From positions 1-10,941 of the forward strand of contig DASRNX010000116.1 in NCBI GenBank assembly GCA_035647175.1: DNA of 10,941 nucleotides. The letters run 5' to 3'. The stretch's first letter is position 1, and each line of letters opens with the position of its first letter. Position numbers and translations under genes: made by a program. The DNA comes from UBA3941 sp035647175 (GTDB lineage Bacteria > Bacillota > Clostridia > Caldicoprobacterales > UBA3941). Shown here in pieces: positions 1-6,484 of this stretch. Under the pieces are notes generated by a model. It worked only from the letters and a program-made list of their open reading frames with translations. It had not been told where the DNA came from and searched no databases.

Positions 1-40
1 TAATAATACAAATTATATTCCATCCATTCCACCTCCAGCC

Positions 41-1702
41 TTAGCTAATCATCCCAAAATGCTTCAATGCATCCTCAATCGCCTTTTCCTTATCCTCTGG
101 ACAATTCGGTTGCTTCGCATCCTCAGACTTCGCCAGATTATAGTTCTCTCCAACTTCCAACCCACATTTCCTTTTTACCTGTGAAATATACAGATTAGAA
201 ACCTTCAAACCATGCTCTTTCAACACATAATCCTTAATATCTACATAAGTCGCCTTCGTCTCTGCACTTGTCACATCCATCTCATCCATGTCCAAATCAA
301 CCTCAATTCGATCACTCGGTTTTTGTTGGGACAGAAGAACAACTGTCTCCACATGCGCCGTCTGAGGAAACATATCCACGGGCTGAATCTCTACTGCCCT
401 ATACCCTCTCTCCGATAAATAACCTAAATCCCTGGCTAGGGTTGCAGGATTGCAGGATACATAGACCATTCTATCGGGCTGTGCCTGGATTATGGCATCC
501 AGTAACTTTACATCACAACCCTTGCGCGGGGGATCGACCACCATTACATCGACCTTTAATCCCTCATCGATCATATCCTGAACCACCAGCTCTGCCTGCC
601 CCACTATAAATTCTGTGTTATGGATGCCGTTCTCCAGGGCATTTATTTTTGCATCCCCTATGGCTTCGGGGACTACCTCTATTCCATAAACCTTCGCCGC
701 CTTTCGGGCCATAAAAAGGGCGATGGTTCCAATGCCGCAATACGCATCTATGACTACCTCCCTGCCCGTAAGACCTGCATACTCCAGAGCCTTGTTGTAG
801 AGTATAGCCGTCTGTACGGGGTTCACCTGAAAAAAGGAAAGAGGCGAGATCCTAAATTTTAATCCATCGATGGAATCTACTATATGATCCTTACCCCATA
901 GTAATATATTCTGTCCGCCTAATACCACGTTGGTCTTCTTCTTGTTAACGTTTTGGACAACACTGACAAGGCCGGGGATATTGTCCTTGAGCGCCTTTAT
1001 CAGACTATCTTTTTTGGGGAGCTGGGTTCCATTGGTTACGATAATGACCATAATTTCACCGCTATCAAATCCGACCCTGCTGACTAAGTGGCGAATAATA
1101 CCCTTATGGGTCGTCTCATCGTAAACAGGGATATTGAACTCGTTTATATAATCCCTTACCACCTTAATTATGGTGTCATTGATGCTATGCTGAATATGAC
1201 AAGAATCCATATCGATGATGTTATGGCTCCTAGGAGCATAAAACCCTATAGCCAACTTACCCCTTGACATGCCGACAGGAAACTGCATCTTGTTTCGATA
1301 ATGCCATGGATCCTCCATACCCATGGTGTCATGGACTATGACATCCTCTAGGTTTCCTATCCTTTCCATGGCATCCTTAACAAGCTGCCTTTTAAAATCC
1401 AGCTGCAGGTTATATGACATATGCTGAAGCTGGCAGCCCCCGCATTGTCTTGCATATTGGCATAGGCGCTCTACCCGCTGGTTGGATGATTTTAATATGT
1501 CTATCAGCTTTCCATATCCAAACCTCTTTCCTACCTTTACCGCTTTTATCTTTACCTTTTCTCCCGGCAGGGCCCCGGATACAAACATGGTAAATCCGTC
1601 TATCCTGCCTATGCCTTCCCCGTTAGACCCTAAATTATCTATATCTATGATATAGTCCCGATTCTTAATGACCGGAATATCGTTAAGTTTCCTGTTATTC
1701 AA
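41..1702 (-). CDS. rlmD: 23S rRNA (uracil-5-)-methyltransferase, RlmD/RumA family
   Basis: This SAM-dependent enzyme methylates C5 of a uridine in 23S rRNA (U1939-type target). Seen: an N-terminal TRAM-like RNA-binding region (about residues 10-70); four Cys suited to a [4Fe-4S] cluster (Cys81, Cys87, Cys90 in CGGC, and Cys168); FQVNP at 291-295; SAM motif DAYCGIGTIAL (319-329); DPPRKG (390-395); catalytic nucleophile Cys417 in SCNPATLARD; and general-base Glu452 in HVETVVLL. The protein is 553 aa, against roughly 430-460 for simple family members, because of a C-terminal extension from about 463 (see findings). The start is TTG at 1702, chosen because AAGGAGT lies 8 nt upstream. It sits 34 bp downstream of the GGT-family gene on the same strand and is probably co-transcribed. 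The family is certain; the exact target uridine is inferred, since clostridial genomes often carry several paralogues. Confidence 0.93.
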   Translation of the reverse strand: MNNRKLNDIPVIKNRDYIIDIDNLGSNGEGIGRIDGFTMFVSGALPGEKVKIKAVKVGKRFGYGKLIDILKSSNQRVERLCQYARQCGGCQLQHMSYNLQLDFKRQLVKDAMERIGNLEDVIVHDTMGMEDPWHYRNKMQFPVGMSRGKLAIGFYAPRSHNIIDMDSCHIQHSINDTIIKVVRDYINEFNIPVYDETTHKGIIRHLVSRVGFDSGEIMVIIVTNGTQLPKKDSLIKALKDNIPGLVSVVQNVNKKKTNVVLGGQNILLWGKDHIVDSIDGLKFRISPLSFFQVNPVQTAILYNKALEYAGLTGREVVIDAYCGIGTIALFMARKAAKVYGIEVVPEAIGDAKINALENGIHNTEFIVGQAELVVQDMIDEGLKVDVMVVDPPRKGCDVKLLDAIIQAQPDRMVYVSCNPATLARDLGYLSERGYRAVEIQPVDMFPQTAHVETVVLLSQQKPSDRIEVDLDMDEMDVTSAETKATYVDIKDYVLKEHGLKVSNLYISQVKRKCGLEVGENYNLAKSEDAKQPNCPEDKEKAIEDALKHFGMIS

Positions 1703-1736
1703 GCAAAATGACTCCTTCTGTTTTAATGAGTTATCG

Positions 1737-3353
1737 TTACCAAACCGCTACTTGCCCGTCCGTCCGAGGTTCAGTTGCACCGCACAAAACGCCCTCATCG
1801 TTTCTCCAGATTATTTCTCCTCTTCCAAAGGTTCCGCTGTTCGCCCTAACTACGATGTTATGGCCAGCCCGCATAAGCTCTAAAGCCAGCCTATTATCAA
1901 AGCCGTGCTCTACCTCTACAGTTTTATTGCCAACCCATTGCCACCTTGGCCTATCCAAGGCCTCCTGGGGGTTCATCATATAATCTATGGTATTTACCAT
2001 AACCTGAAGATGGGCCTGAGGCTGCATAAATCCCCCCATGATTCCAAAAGGTCCTACAGGTTTGCCTCCCTTAGTTAAGAACCCGGGGATAATGGTATGG
2101 TAGGGTCGCTTGCAGCTTCCTACGCAGTTATCCGATTCCTCATCCATATTAAAGTTGGCACCTCTGTTATGGAGTGCGATTCCCGTACCCGGTACGACCA
2201 GACCCGAACCAAATCCCATGTAATTGCTTTGGATGTATGAGACCATGTTTCCGTCTCCGTCGGCGGTGCATAGATAGACGGTGCCACCTTTGGACGGGTT
2301 GCCTGCCTTTGGCATAATAGCCTTATCCGTAATCAGCGATCTTCTCCCCCTGGCGTATCCCTCAGAAAGCAGCTCATCTGTCTTTATCTTCATAATCCTT
2401 GGGTCCGCCACGTACTTTTGAACATCGGTAAAGGCCAGCTTTAGGGCCTCTATCTGAAAGTGGGTGCTGTTAAAGGAATCCTTAGGACCAAGGTCCATCC
2501 CCTTTAGGATATTCAGCGCCATCAGCGCGGTTATCCCATGGCCATTTGGGGGGATCTCATATACCTCGTACCCCTTATAGTCTGCACTTATGGGCTCAAC
2601 CCATTCCGGATAATAGTCTGCCAAATCATCCTTGGATATAAACCCACCATACTCTTTAGAAAAATCATCAATCCTCTGGGCCAGTTCCCCGCGATAAAAA
2701 TCCTCCCCCAAGGTCTTTGCAATCCTCCTTAAGGTTTTCCCATGATCCTTTAATTTGACATTATCCCCAACACCCGGACATATGCCCCCCGGTGCAAAGG
2801 TATCAAACCAGGGTTCAAATTCCTTCCCCTTTTTTCTCTCCTTATCATAGACCCTATAGGATGCCTGCCAGCCTGATCCCACCGTCGGTTGGAGGATAAA
2901 TCCCTCCTCTGCATACCTAATGGCGGGCTCTAAAACCTCTTCAAAGGGTAACTTTCCGAACCGCTTCGATAGCTCCGCCCAAGCCGCCGGTATACCCGGA
3001 ACGTTCACCGGAATGAAACCGTATTCGGGTATTTCGGTATGTCCCAAATTTCTGAGCGCTTCTAGGCTTATTGACTTCGGAGAGGGTCCACTGCTGTTTA
3101 ATCCATGGAGCTTGTCCCCCGTCCATACCAGTGCAAAGGCATCTCCGCCTATTCCGTTGTCCGTAGGTTCCACCACTGTCAAGGTAGTTGCAACCCCTAT
3201 AGCCGCATCAATAGCATTCCCGCCCTTTTTAAGTATTTCCAGGCCTACCTGGGCTGCCAAAGGATTACCTGTAGCCACCATGCCCTTTTTACCATAGACG
3301 ACACTCCTCCTGGATGGATAGCCATACGTCAACGGATCAAATTGAAATTTCAA
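1737..3353 (-). CDS. gamma-glutamyltransferase family hydrolase (Ntn-type, probably cytosolic)
   Basis: This is a 538-aa member of the gamma-glutamyltranspeptidase/acylase family, which are N-terminal nucleophile enzymes that self-cleave into two subunits. The expected cleavage is Gly357/Thr358 in SKGGTVYLCTADGDGN, making Thr358 the nucleophile and giving subunits of about 357 and 181 residues. Other family blocks: GGNAIDAAIG (44-53), DNGIGGDAF (65-73) and KRPYHTIIPGF (415-425). The block that is usually GSPGGSRI in classical GGT reads GIMGGFMQPQ here (437-446), a variant I associate with YwrD-like or acylase-like members, so the natural substrate may not be glutathione. No signal peptide is visible, unlike secreted GGT. 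The start is TTG at 3353, preceded by AAGGGGGA about 7 nt upstream. The gene probably leads a two-gene unit with rlmD. Family assignment is firm; substrate is unknown. Confidence 0.9.
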   Translation of the reverse strand: MKFQFDPLTYGYPSRRSVVYGKKGMVATGNPLAAQVGLEILKKGGNAIDAAIGVATTLTVVEPTDNGIGGDAFALVWTGDKLHGLNSSGPSPKSISLEALRNLGHTEIPEYGFIPVNVPGIPAAWAELSKRFGKLPFEEVLEPAIRYAEEGFILQPTVGSGWQASYRVYDKERKKGKEFEPWFDTFAPGGICPGVGDNVKLKDHGKTLRRIAKTLGEDFYRGELAQRIDDFSKEYGGFISKDDLADYYPEWVEPISADYKGYEVYEIPPNGHGITALMALNILKGMDLGPKDSFNSTHFQIEALKLAFTDVQKYVADPRIMKIKTDELLSEGYARGRRSLITDKAIMPKAGNPSKGGTVYLCTADGDGNMVSYIQSNYMGFGSGLVVPGTGIALHNRGANFNMDEESDNCVGSCKRPYHTIIPGFLTKGGKPVGPFGIMGGFMQPQAHLQVMVNTIDYMMNPQEALDRPRWQWVGNKTVEVEHGFDNRLALELMRAGHNIVVRANSGTFGRGEIIWRNDEGVLCGATEPRTDGQVAVW

Positions 3354-3627
3354 ACCCCATTCCCCCTTAGCATTTTATCTAGGCGGCATTTTTGTCGCTT
3401 CTAGCCGCCCCGTATCCTCTTCAAACCGCCCCGCGACCCCCATAAAATCACGTGGGAGCTTCTAGTGTCATTGTACTAACCGACACATTAAATGGCAAGG
3501 AGATTATTTTAGAAGGGCCTCCTAGGATGCCATCGTTGATTATATCCGCCTTCGGTGGTAGAATTAAAATCGCATAATACATAAAACCATATATTGTGAA
3601 AATGAACCATCCATTAAAACATTAGAA
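3354..3627. other. Divergent intergenic region with two hairpins and a tiny ORF
   Basis: This spacer between the leftward GGT-family gene and the rightward azlCD pair should hold promoters for both directions. Seen: an inverted repeat GGCGGC/GCCGCC with a 16-nt loop near 3381-3408, in the 5' leader of the GGT-family gene; a compact hairpin CCGCC-TTC-GGTGG near 3547-3559; and an AT-rich stretch with CATAAT (3573-3578) that could be a weak -10 for azlC, with only TTCGGT (3551-3556) as a poor -35. An open frame of 41 codons (3452-3577, GTG start) is discussed under findings. I see no terminator with a T-run and no tRNA or riboswitch signature. Confidence 0.4.
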
Positions 3628-4356
3628 ATGGGGACCGGATACTTGGGGACTAAAAGACAGATTTTATCACATGCCTTTAAGACAGCTTTTCCAAACACCA
3701 TACCTATCTTTGCGGGGTTTACCTTCTTAGGGATGGCCTATGGTATATATATGAACGCATCGGGCTTTAGCTTTCTATACCCTATGCTGATGAGCCTTAC
3801 CATCCTGGCAGGCTCCATAGAATTTGTTACAGTGGGTTTGCTACTTGGACCATTTGACCCATTGGGTGCTTTCATTTTGGCACTGACCATCAATGCACGC
3901 CACCTCTTCTATGGGATCTCCATGCTGGGAAAATACAGGGTCTCGGGACTTAAAAGGTTATATCTGATCTTTGGGATGTGCGATGAATCCTTCTCAGTTA
4001 ACTATATGGCGGATATTCCGGAGGGTGTGGATAGGGGTTGGTTTCAATTCTTTGTCACCGCCCTAAACCATAGCTACTGGGTATTGGGCGCAACCCTTGG
4101 GGGACTCTTGGGGCATATAGTCGAATTTGACACAAAGGGACTGGAGTTTATAATGACGGCCCTGTTTATAGTGCTGTTTCTAAATCAATGGATGAAGGAA
4201 AAAAATCATCATAGCTCAATAATCGGACTCACGGTCTCTGCAACCTGTCTGATCCTTTTCGGGAGCAGCGGGTTTATCATCCCCGCCATGGTTCTTATAT
4301 TGTTGATTCTCACCGTATTTAAAAACACTTTTACAAAGGCGGGTGTTGTTTCATGA
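3628..4356 (+). CDS. azlC: AzlC family branched-chain amino acid exporter, large subunit
   Basis: This is the large membrane subunit of an AzlCD-type exporter of branched-chain amino acids and analogues. The 242-aa protein is strongly hydrophobic, with several transmembrane segments (about 24-42, 47-73, 78-97, 145-165, 172-187, 198-212, 215-231). Diagnostic AzlC blocks are present: NARHLFYGISML (89-100) and the DESFSVNY loop (119-126). The start is uncertain. ATG at 3628 has no clear ribosome-binding site; an in-frame TTG at 3643 has GGGGA (3630-3634) 8 nt upstream and fits the TTG habit of nearby genes; an in-frame GTG lies at 3595. The choice alters only the extreme N-terminus. The stop codon overlaps the azlD start (ATGA), implying translational coupling. 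Transport function is from family knowledge; substrate specificity cannot be read here. Confidence 0.9.
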   Translation: MGTGYLGTKRQILSHAFKTAFPNTIPIFAGFTFLGMAYGIYMNASGFSFLYPMLMSLTILAGSIEFVTVGLLLGPFDPLGAFILALTINARHLFYGISMLGKYRVSGLKRLYLIFGMCDESFSVNYMADIPEGVDRGWFQFFVTALNHSYWVLGATLGGLLGHIVEFDTKGLEFIMTALFIVLFLNQWMKEKNHHSSIIGLTVSATCLILFGSSGFIIPAMVLILLILTVFKNTFTKAGVVS

Positions 4357-4685
4357 CCATGAATGTCCATGAGCACATAATAACCATAATAGCGGTAATC
4401 CTGGGGACTATGGCAACCCGTTTTCTTCCCTTTATCCTGTTTCCTGCCGATAAGCCTACCCCAAAATATATAGAATACTTAGGAAAGGTGATACCCGCTG
4501 CCGTATTGGGTTTGCTTGTGGTGTATAGCCTTAAGGATGTAGAAATTTTGACCGGAAGCCATGGAATACCGGAGTTAATCTCCATAGCTATCGTAGTAGT
4601 CCTTCACATCTGGAAAAAGCAGATGCTCCTTTCCATAGCTGCCGGAACCGTTGCCTATATGCTGTTGGTGCAATTTATATTTTAA
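4353..4685 (+). CDS. azlD: AzlD family branched-chain amino acid transport subunit
   Basis: This small membrane partner of AzlC is 110 aa, the usual size, with about four hydrophobic segments (residues 8-20, 45-60, 73-87, 91-108). Seen: TRFLPF (22-27) following the first helix, and LGKVIPAAVLGLLVVY (43-58), both characteristic of the AzlD family (also called LivH-like, DUF931). It begins with ATG overlapping the azlC stop, with AAAGGCGGGTG (4335-4345) as a Shine-Dalgarno 7 nt upstream; a second ATG at 4359 is also possible. Together AzlC and AzlD should form the exporter in the cytoplasmic membrane. The stop at 4683-4685 is followed by an AT-rich spacer with no strong hairpin-plus-T-run terminator. 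Confidence 0.9.
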   Translation: MTMNVHEHIITIIAVILGTMATRFLPFILFPADKPTPKYIEYLGKVIPAAVLGLLVVYSLKDVEILTGSHGIPELISIAIVVVLHIWKKQMLLSIAAGTVAYMLLVQFIF

Positions 4686-4715
4686 ATAACTCTGCTAATA
4701 CTTATTCATGTTGTG

Positions 4716-4740
4716 TGTATATTTATATAATGTATATTTA
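4716..4740 (+). repeat. 10-bp direct repeat TGTATATTTA, 15-bp period
   Basis: TGTATATTTA occurs at 4716-4725 and again at 4731-4740, so the copies start 15 bp apart, just upstream of the candidate promoter of the following gene. Perfect 10-mers that close are suggestive of an operator, but the region is very AT-rich, so chance is a serious alternative. Confidence 0.35.
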
Positions 4741-4763
4741 CACTTCGCCTTTATTGGTATAAA
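4737..4763 (+). promoter_or_regulatory. Candidate promoter of the cDPG synthetase-like gene
   Basis: TTTACA (4737-4742) could be a -35, and TGGTATAAA (4755-4763) reads as an extended -10 element. The 15-bp spacer is shorter than ideal, and other AT-rich hexamers (TATAAT at 4726-4731) compete. It sits in the 135-bp gap between azlD and the next gene, where a promoter is expected if that gene is separately transcribed. Confidence 0.35.
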
Positions 4764-4820
4764 ATAGTATTCATAGAACCTTTAAATAATAGGTAAATTA
4801 TTTGTACGGGAGTGAAACAG

Positions 4821-6152
4821 ATGAACAAAAGAAACGTAATAATTATAGGCGCAGCGGGAAGGGATTTTCATAATTTTAACACCTACTATCGAAACAATGA
4901 TAGCTATAATGTTGTGGCATTCACCGCAGCCCAAATTCCTGATATAGACAACAGGGAATATCCCGGTGAATTGGCAGGGGGTCTATATCCTGAGGGGATA
5001 CCTATATATTCCCAGGATAGATTGGCCGACCTTATTGGGGAACTATGCGTGGATGAATGCGTATTTGCATACAGTGATGTATCCTATGAAGATGTCATGG
5101 GCATAAGCGCAATAGTCAACGCTGCCGGTGCAGATTTCCGGCTCCTTGGGCCCAAGAGCACCATGATAAAGAGTACAAAACCGGTAATATCCGTATGTTC
5201 CATAAGAACAGGCTGCGGAAAGAGCCAGACATCCAGAAGGGTGATCGAACTCTTGATGGGATTTGGCCTAAAGGTTGTGGCCATAAGGCACCCGATGCCC
5301 TACGGCGACCTAGCGGCCCAAAAGGTCCAAAGGTTTGCTACGCTGGATGACTTAAAGAGACATAAGTGCACCATCGAAGAGATGGAGGAATACGAACCCC
5401 ATATAGAGCGGGGCAATATCATCTATGCCGGTGTCGATTACGAAGAGATATTAAAGGCAGCAGAAAATGATCCTGATGGCTGTGATGTCATCCTTTGGGA
5501 TGGCGGAAATAACGACTTCTCCTTCTACGAGCCGGATCTGTCCATTACGGTATTGGATCCCCATAGGGCGGGCCACGAGCTCAGCTACTATCCCGGGGAG
5601 GTTAACCTTAGAACCGCCGATGTGGCAATTATAAACAAGGTGGACAGTGCGGAAAAAGATGCCGTGCAACAGGTTGAGAATAATATCAGGGATGCGAATC
5701 CAAAAGCTACAATAATAAAGGCGGAGTCTAAAATAACCGTGACAGAGCCCGACGTTATTAAGGGTAAGCGGGTTCTGGTAGTGGAGGACGGGCCTACCCT
5801 AACCCATGGCGGAATGGGTATCGGTGCCGGTACGGTTGCTGCCCAGAGGTTCGGTGCCAAAGAGGCAGTGGATCCCCGTCCATTTATAGTCGGGACCCTT
5901 AAAAAGACCTTTGAAAACTACAAGAACATAGGAAAACTTCTTCCTGCCATGGGCTATGGAGAACAGCAACTTAAGGATCTCGAAGAGACCATTAACAATG
6001 CAGACTGTGATTCTGTAATCATTGGGACGCCTATTGATCTATCCAGGGTCATTAATATCAATAAGCCGTACACCAGGGTGAGCTATGAACTCAGCGAGAT
6101 TGACAAACCAGATCTAAAAGCGATACTCAAAGATTTTGTCGACGGCCTATAA
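4821..6152 (+). CDS. Cyclic 2,3-diphosphoglycerate synthetase-like P-loop GTPase
   Basis: This 443-aa soluble protein belongs to the family founded on archaeal cyclic 2,3-diphosphoglycerate synthetase and common as an uncharacterised GTPase-like protein in anaerobic Firmicutes. Seen: N-terminal Rossmann-like start NVIIIGAAGRDFHNFN (5-20); P-loop RTGCGKSQTSR (129-139); Walker B-like VILWDGGNND (223-232); NKVD (272-275), matching the NKxD guanine-specificity motif; a Gly-rich segment HGGMGIGAGT (329-338); and a C-terminal block beginning RPFIVGTLKKT (353-363). The start is ATG at 4821, supported by GGGAG 8 nt upstream; the in-frame GTG at 4812 lies inside that ribosome-binding site. In archaea the enzyme cyclises 2,3-DPG using ATP; bacteria generally lack that metabolite pool, so the role here is open. 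Neighbours do not reveal a pathway. Confidence 0.85.
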   Translation: MNKRNVIIIGAAGRDFHNFNTYYRNNDSYNVVAFTAAQIPDIDNREYPGELAGGLYPEGIPIYSQDRLADLIGELCVDECVFAYSDVSYEDVMGISAIVNAAGADFRLLGPKSTMIKSTKPVISVCSIRTGCGKSQTSRRVIELLMGFGLKVVAIRHPMPYGDLAAQKVQRFATLDDLKRHKCTIEEMEEYEPHIERGNIIYAGVDYEEILKAAENDPDGCDVILWDGGNNDFSFYEPDLSITVLDPHRAGHELSYYPGEVNLRTADVAIINKVDSAEKDAVQQVENNIRDANPKATIIKAESKITVTEPDVIKGKRVLVVEDGPTLTHGGMGIGAGTVAAQRFGAKEAVDPRPFIVGTLKKTFENYKNIGKLLPAMGYGEQQLKDLEETINNADCDSVIIGTPIDLSRVININKPYTRVSYELSEIDKPDLKAILKDFVDGL

Positions 6153-6159
6153 AATAATG

Positions 6160-6196
6160 TGCCATGCTGATTAAAGCATAGGCATACGAAATTTTT
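6160..6196 (+). terminator. Weak intrinsic terminator candidate
   Basis: TGCC-ATGCT / AGCAT-a-GGCA forms a hairpin at 6160-6184 with a GATTAA loop and one bulged A. It starts 8 nt after the upstream stop codon and is followed, after a short gap, by TTTTT (6192-6196). The gap between stem and T-run is longer than ideal, so termination may be partial. It overlaps the start of the aspS operon promoter. Confidence 0.45.
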
Positions 6197-6197
6197 G

Positions 6198-6226
6198 TTG
6201 AATTCTTAAAGGTTATATGGTATCTT
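6198..6226 (+). promoter_or_regulatory. Promoter of the aspS-gatCAB operon
   Basis: The -35 TTGAAT (6198-6203) and the -10 TATCTT (6221-6226) are separated by exactly 17 bp. The -10 is extended by TG one base upstream (6218-6219). Transcription would begin around 6232-6235, just before the T-box leader fold, which supports the assignment. Confidence 0.65.
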
Positions 6227-6233
6227 AGAGTCG

Positions 6234-6468
6234 TTATAAAAACACGGGTGAAGACCTCGTCTTTGTGGAAACCCTGATAGAGATTCGGCGCCGTGGCTGT
6301 AAGCGCTGATTAGGGGAGTAGTAGAACGGAGCAACACTTCATCTATAAGGAAAAAGCTTATCAAAACCTAATAGAATGAGTTGGGCGCTTATGCGTCAAT
6401 GTGGGTGGCACCGCGGGAAGTCGTCTCGTCCCTCAAAACGAAATCGTTTTGAGGGCTTTTTATTTTAA
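6234..6468 (+). ncRNA. T-box riboswitch leader (predicted Asn/Glu specifier)
   Basis: This leader controls read-through into the operon according to tRNA charging. The T-box core TGGGTGGCACCGCGG is at 6402-6416. A Stem I model by hand: base GGGTGAAG (6246-6253) with CTTCATCT (6337-6344); helix CCCTGAT (6272-6278) with ATTAGGG (6309-6315); AG bulge AGAGA (6279-6283); GCGC/GCGC (6288-6291, 6303-6306) capped by a loop with GCTG (6296-6299), matching the GNUG signature. The specifier-loop 3' strand (6316-6330) contains GAAC (6324-6327), that is, overlapping GAA and AAC; it contains no GAC or GAT. Further hairpins lie at 6345-6361 and 6381-6399. The UGGN bulge reads TGGC, complementary to a G discriminator base, as is usual for tRNA Asn, Glu and Asp. 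T-box identity is near certain; the Stem I pairing and the specifier are inference. Confidence 0.92.
6430..6466 (+). terminator. T-box-controlled intrinsic terminator
   Basis: CCCTCAAAACG (6430-6440) and CGTTTTGAGGG (6445-6455) form a perfect 11-bp stem with an AAAT loop, followed by CTTTTTATTTT. It lies 14 nt after the T-box core and 18 nt before the aspS start, the standard arrangement in which uncharged tRNA binding favours the competing antiterminator. Confidence 0.93.
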
Positions 6469-6484
6469 CGCAGGAGGAATTGCT

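Noticed and set aside
2920..3297. 125-codon open frame antisense to the GGT-family gene
   Set aside because: It mirrors a conserved coding region and its product has no family resemblance; a shadow of the real gene.
4812..4820. GTG start three codons earlier for the cDPGS-like gene
   Set aside because: It overlaps the GGGAG Shine-Dalgarno that serves ATG 4821.
6401..6484. Upstream GTG start for aspS adding 28 residues
   Set aside because: The codon lies inside the T-box core and the added segment covers the terminator hairpin; TTG at 6485 has AGGAGG at 7 nt and matches the normal AspRS N-terminus.
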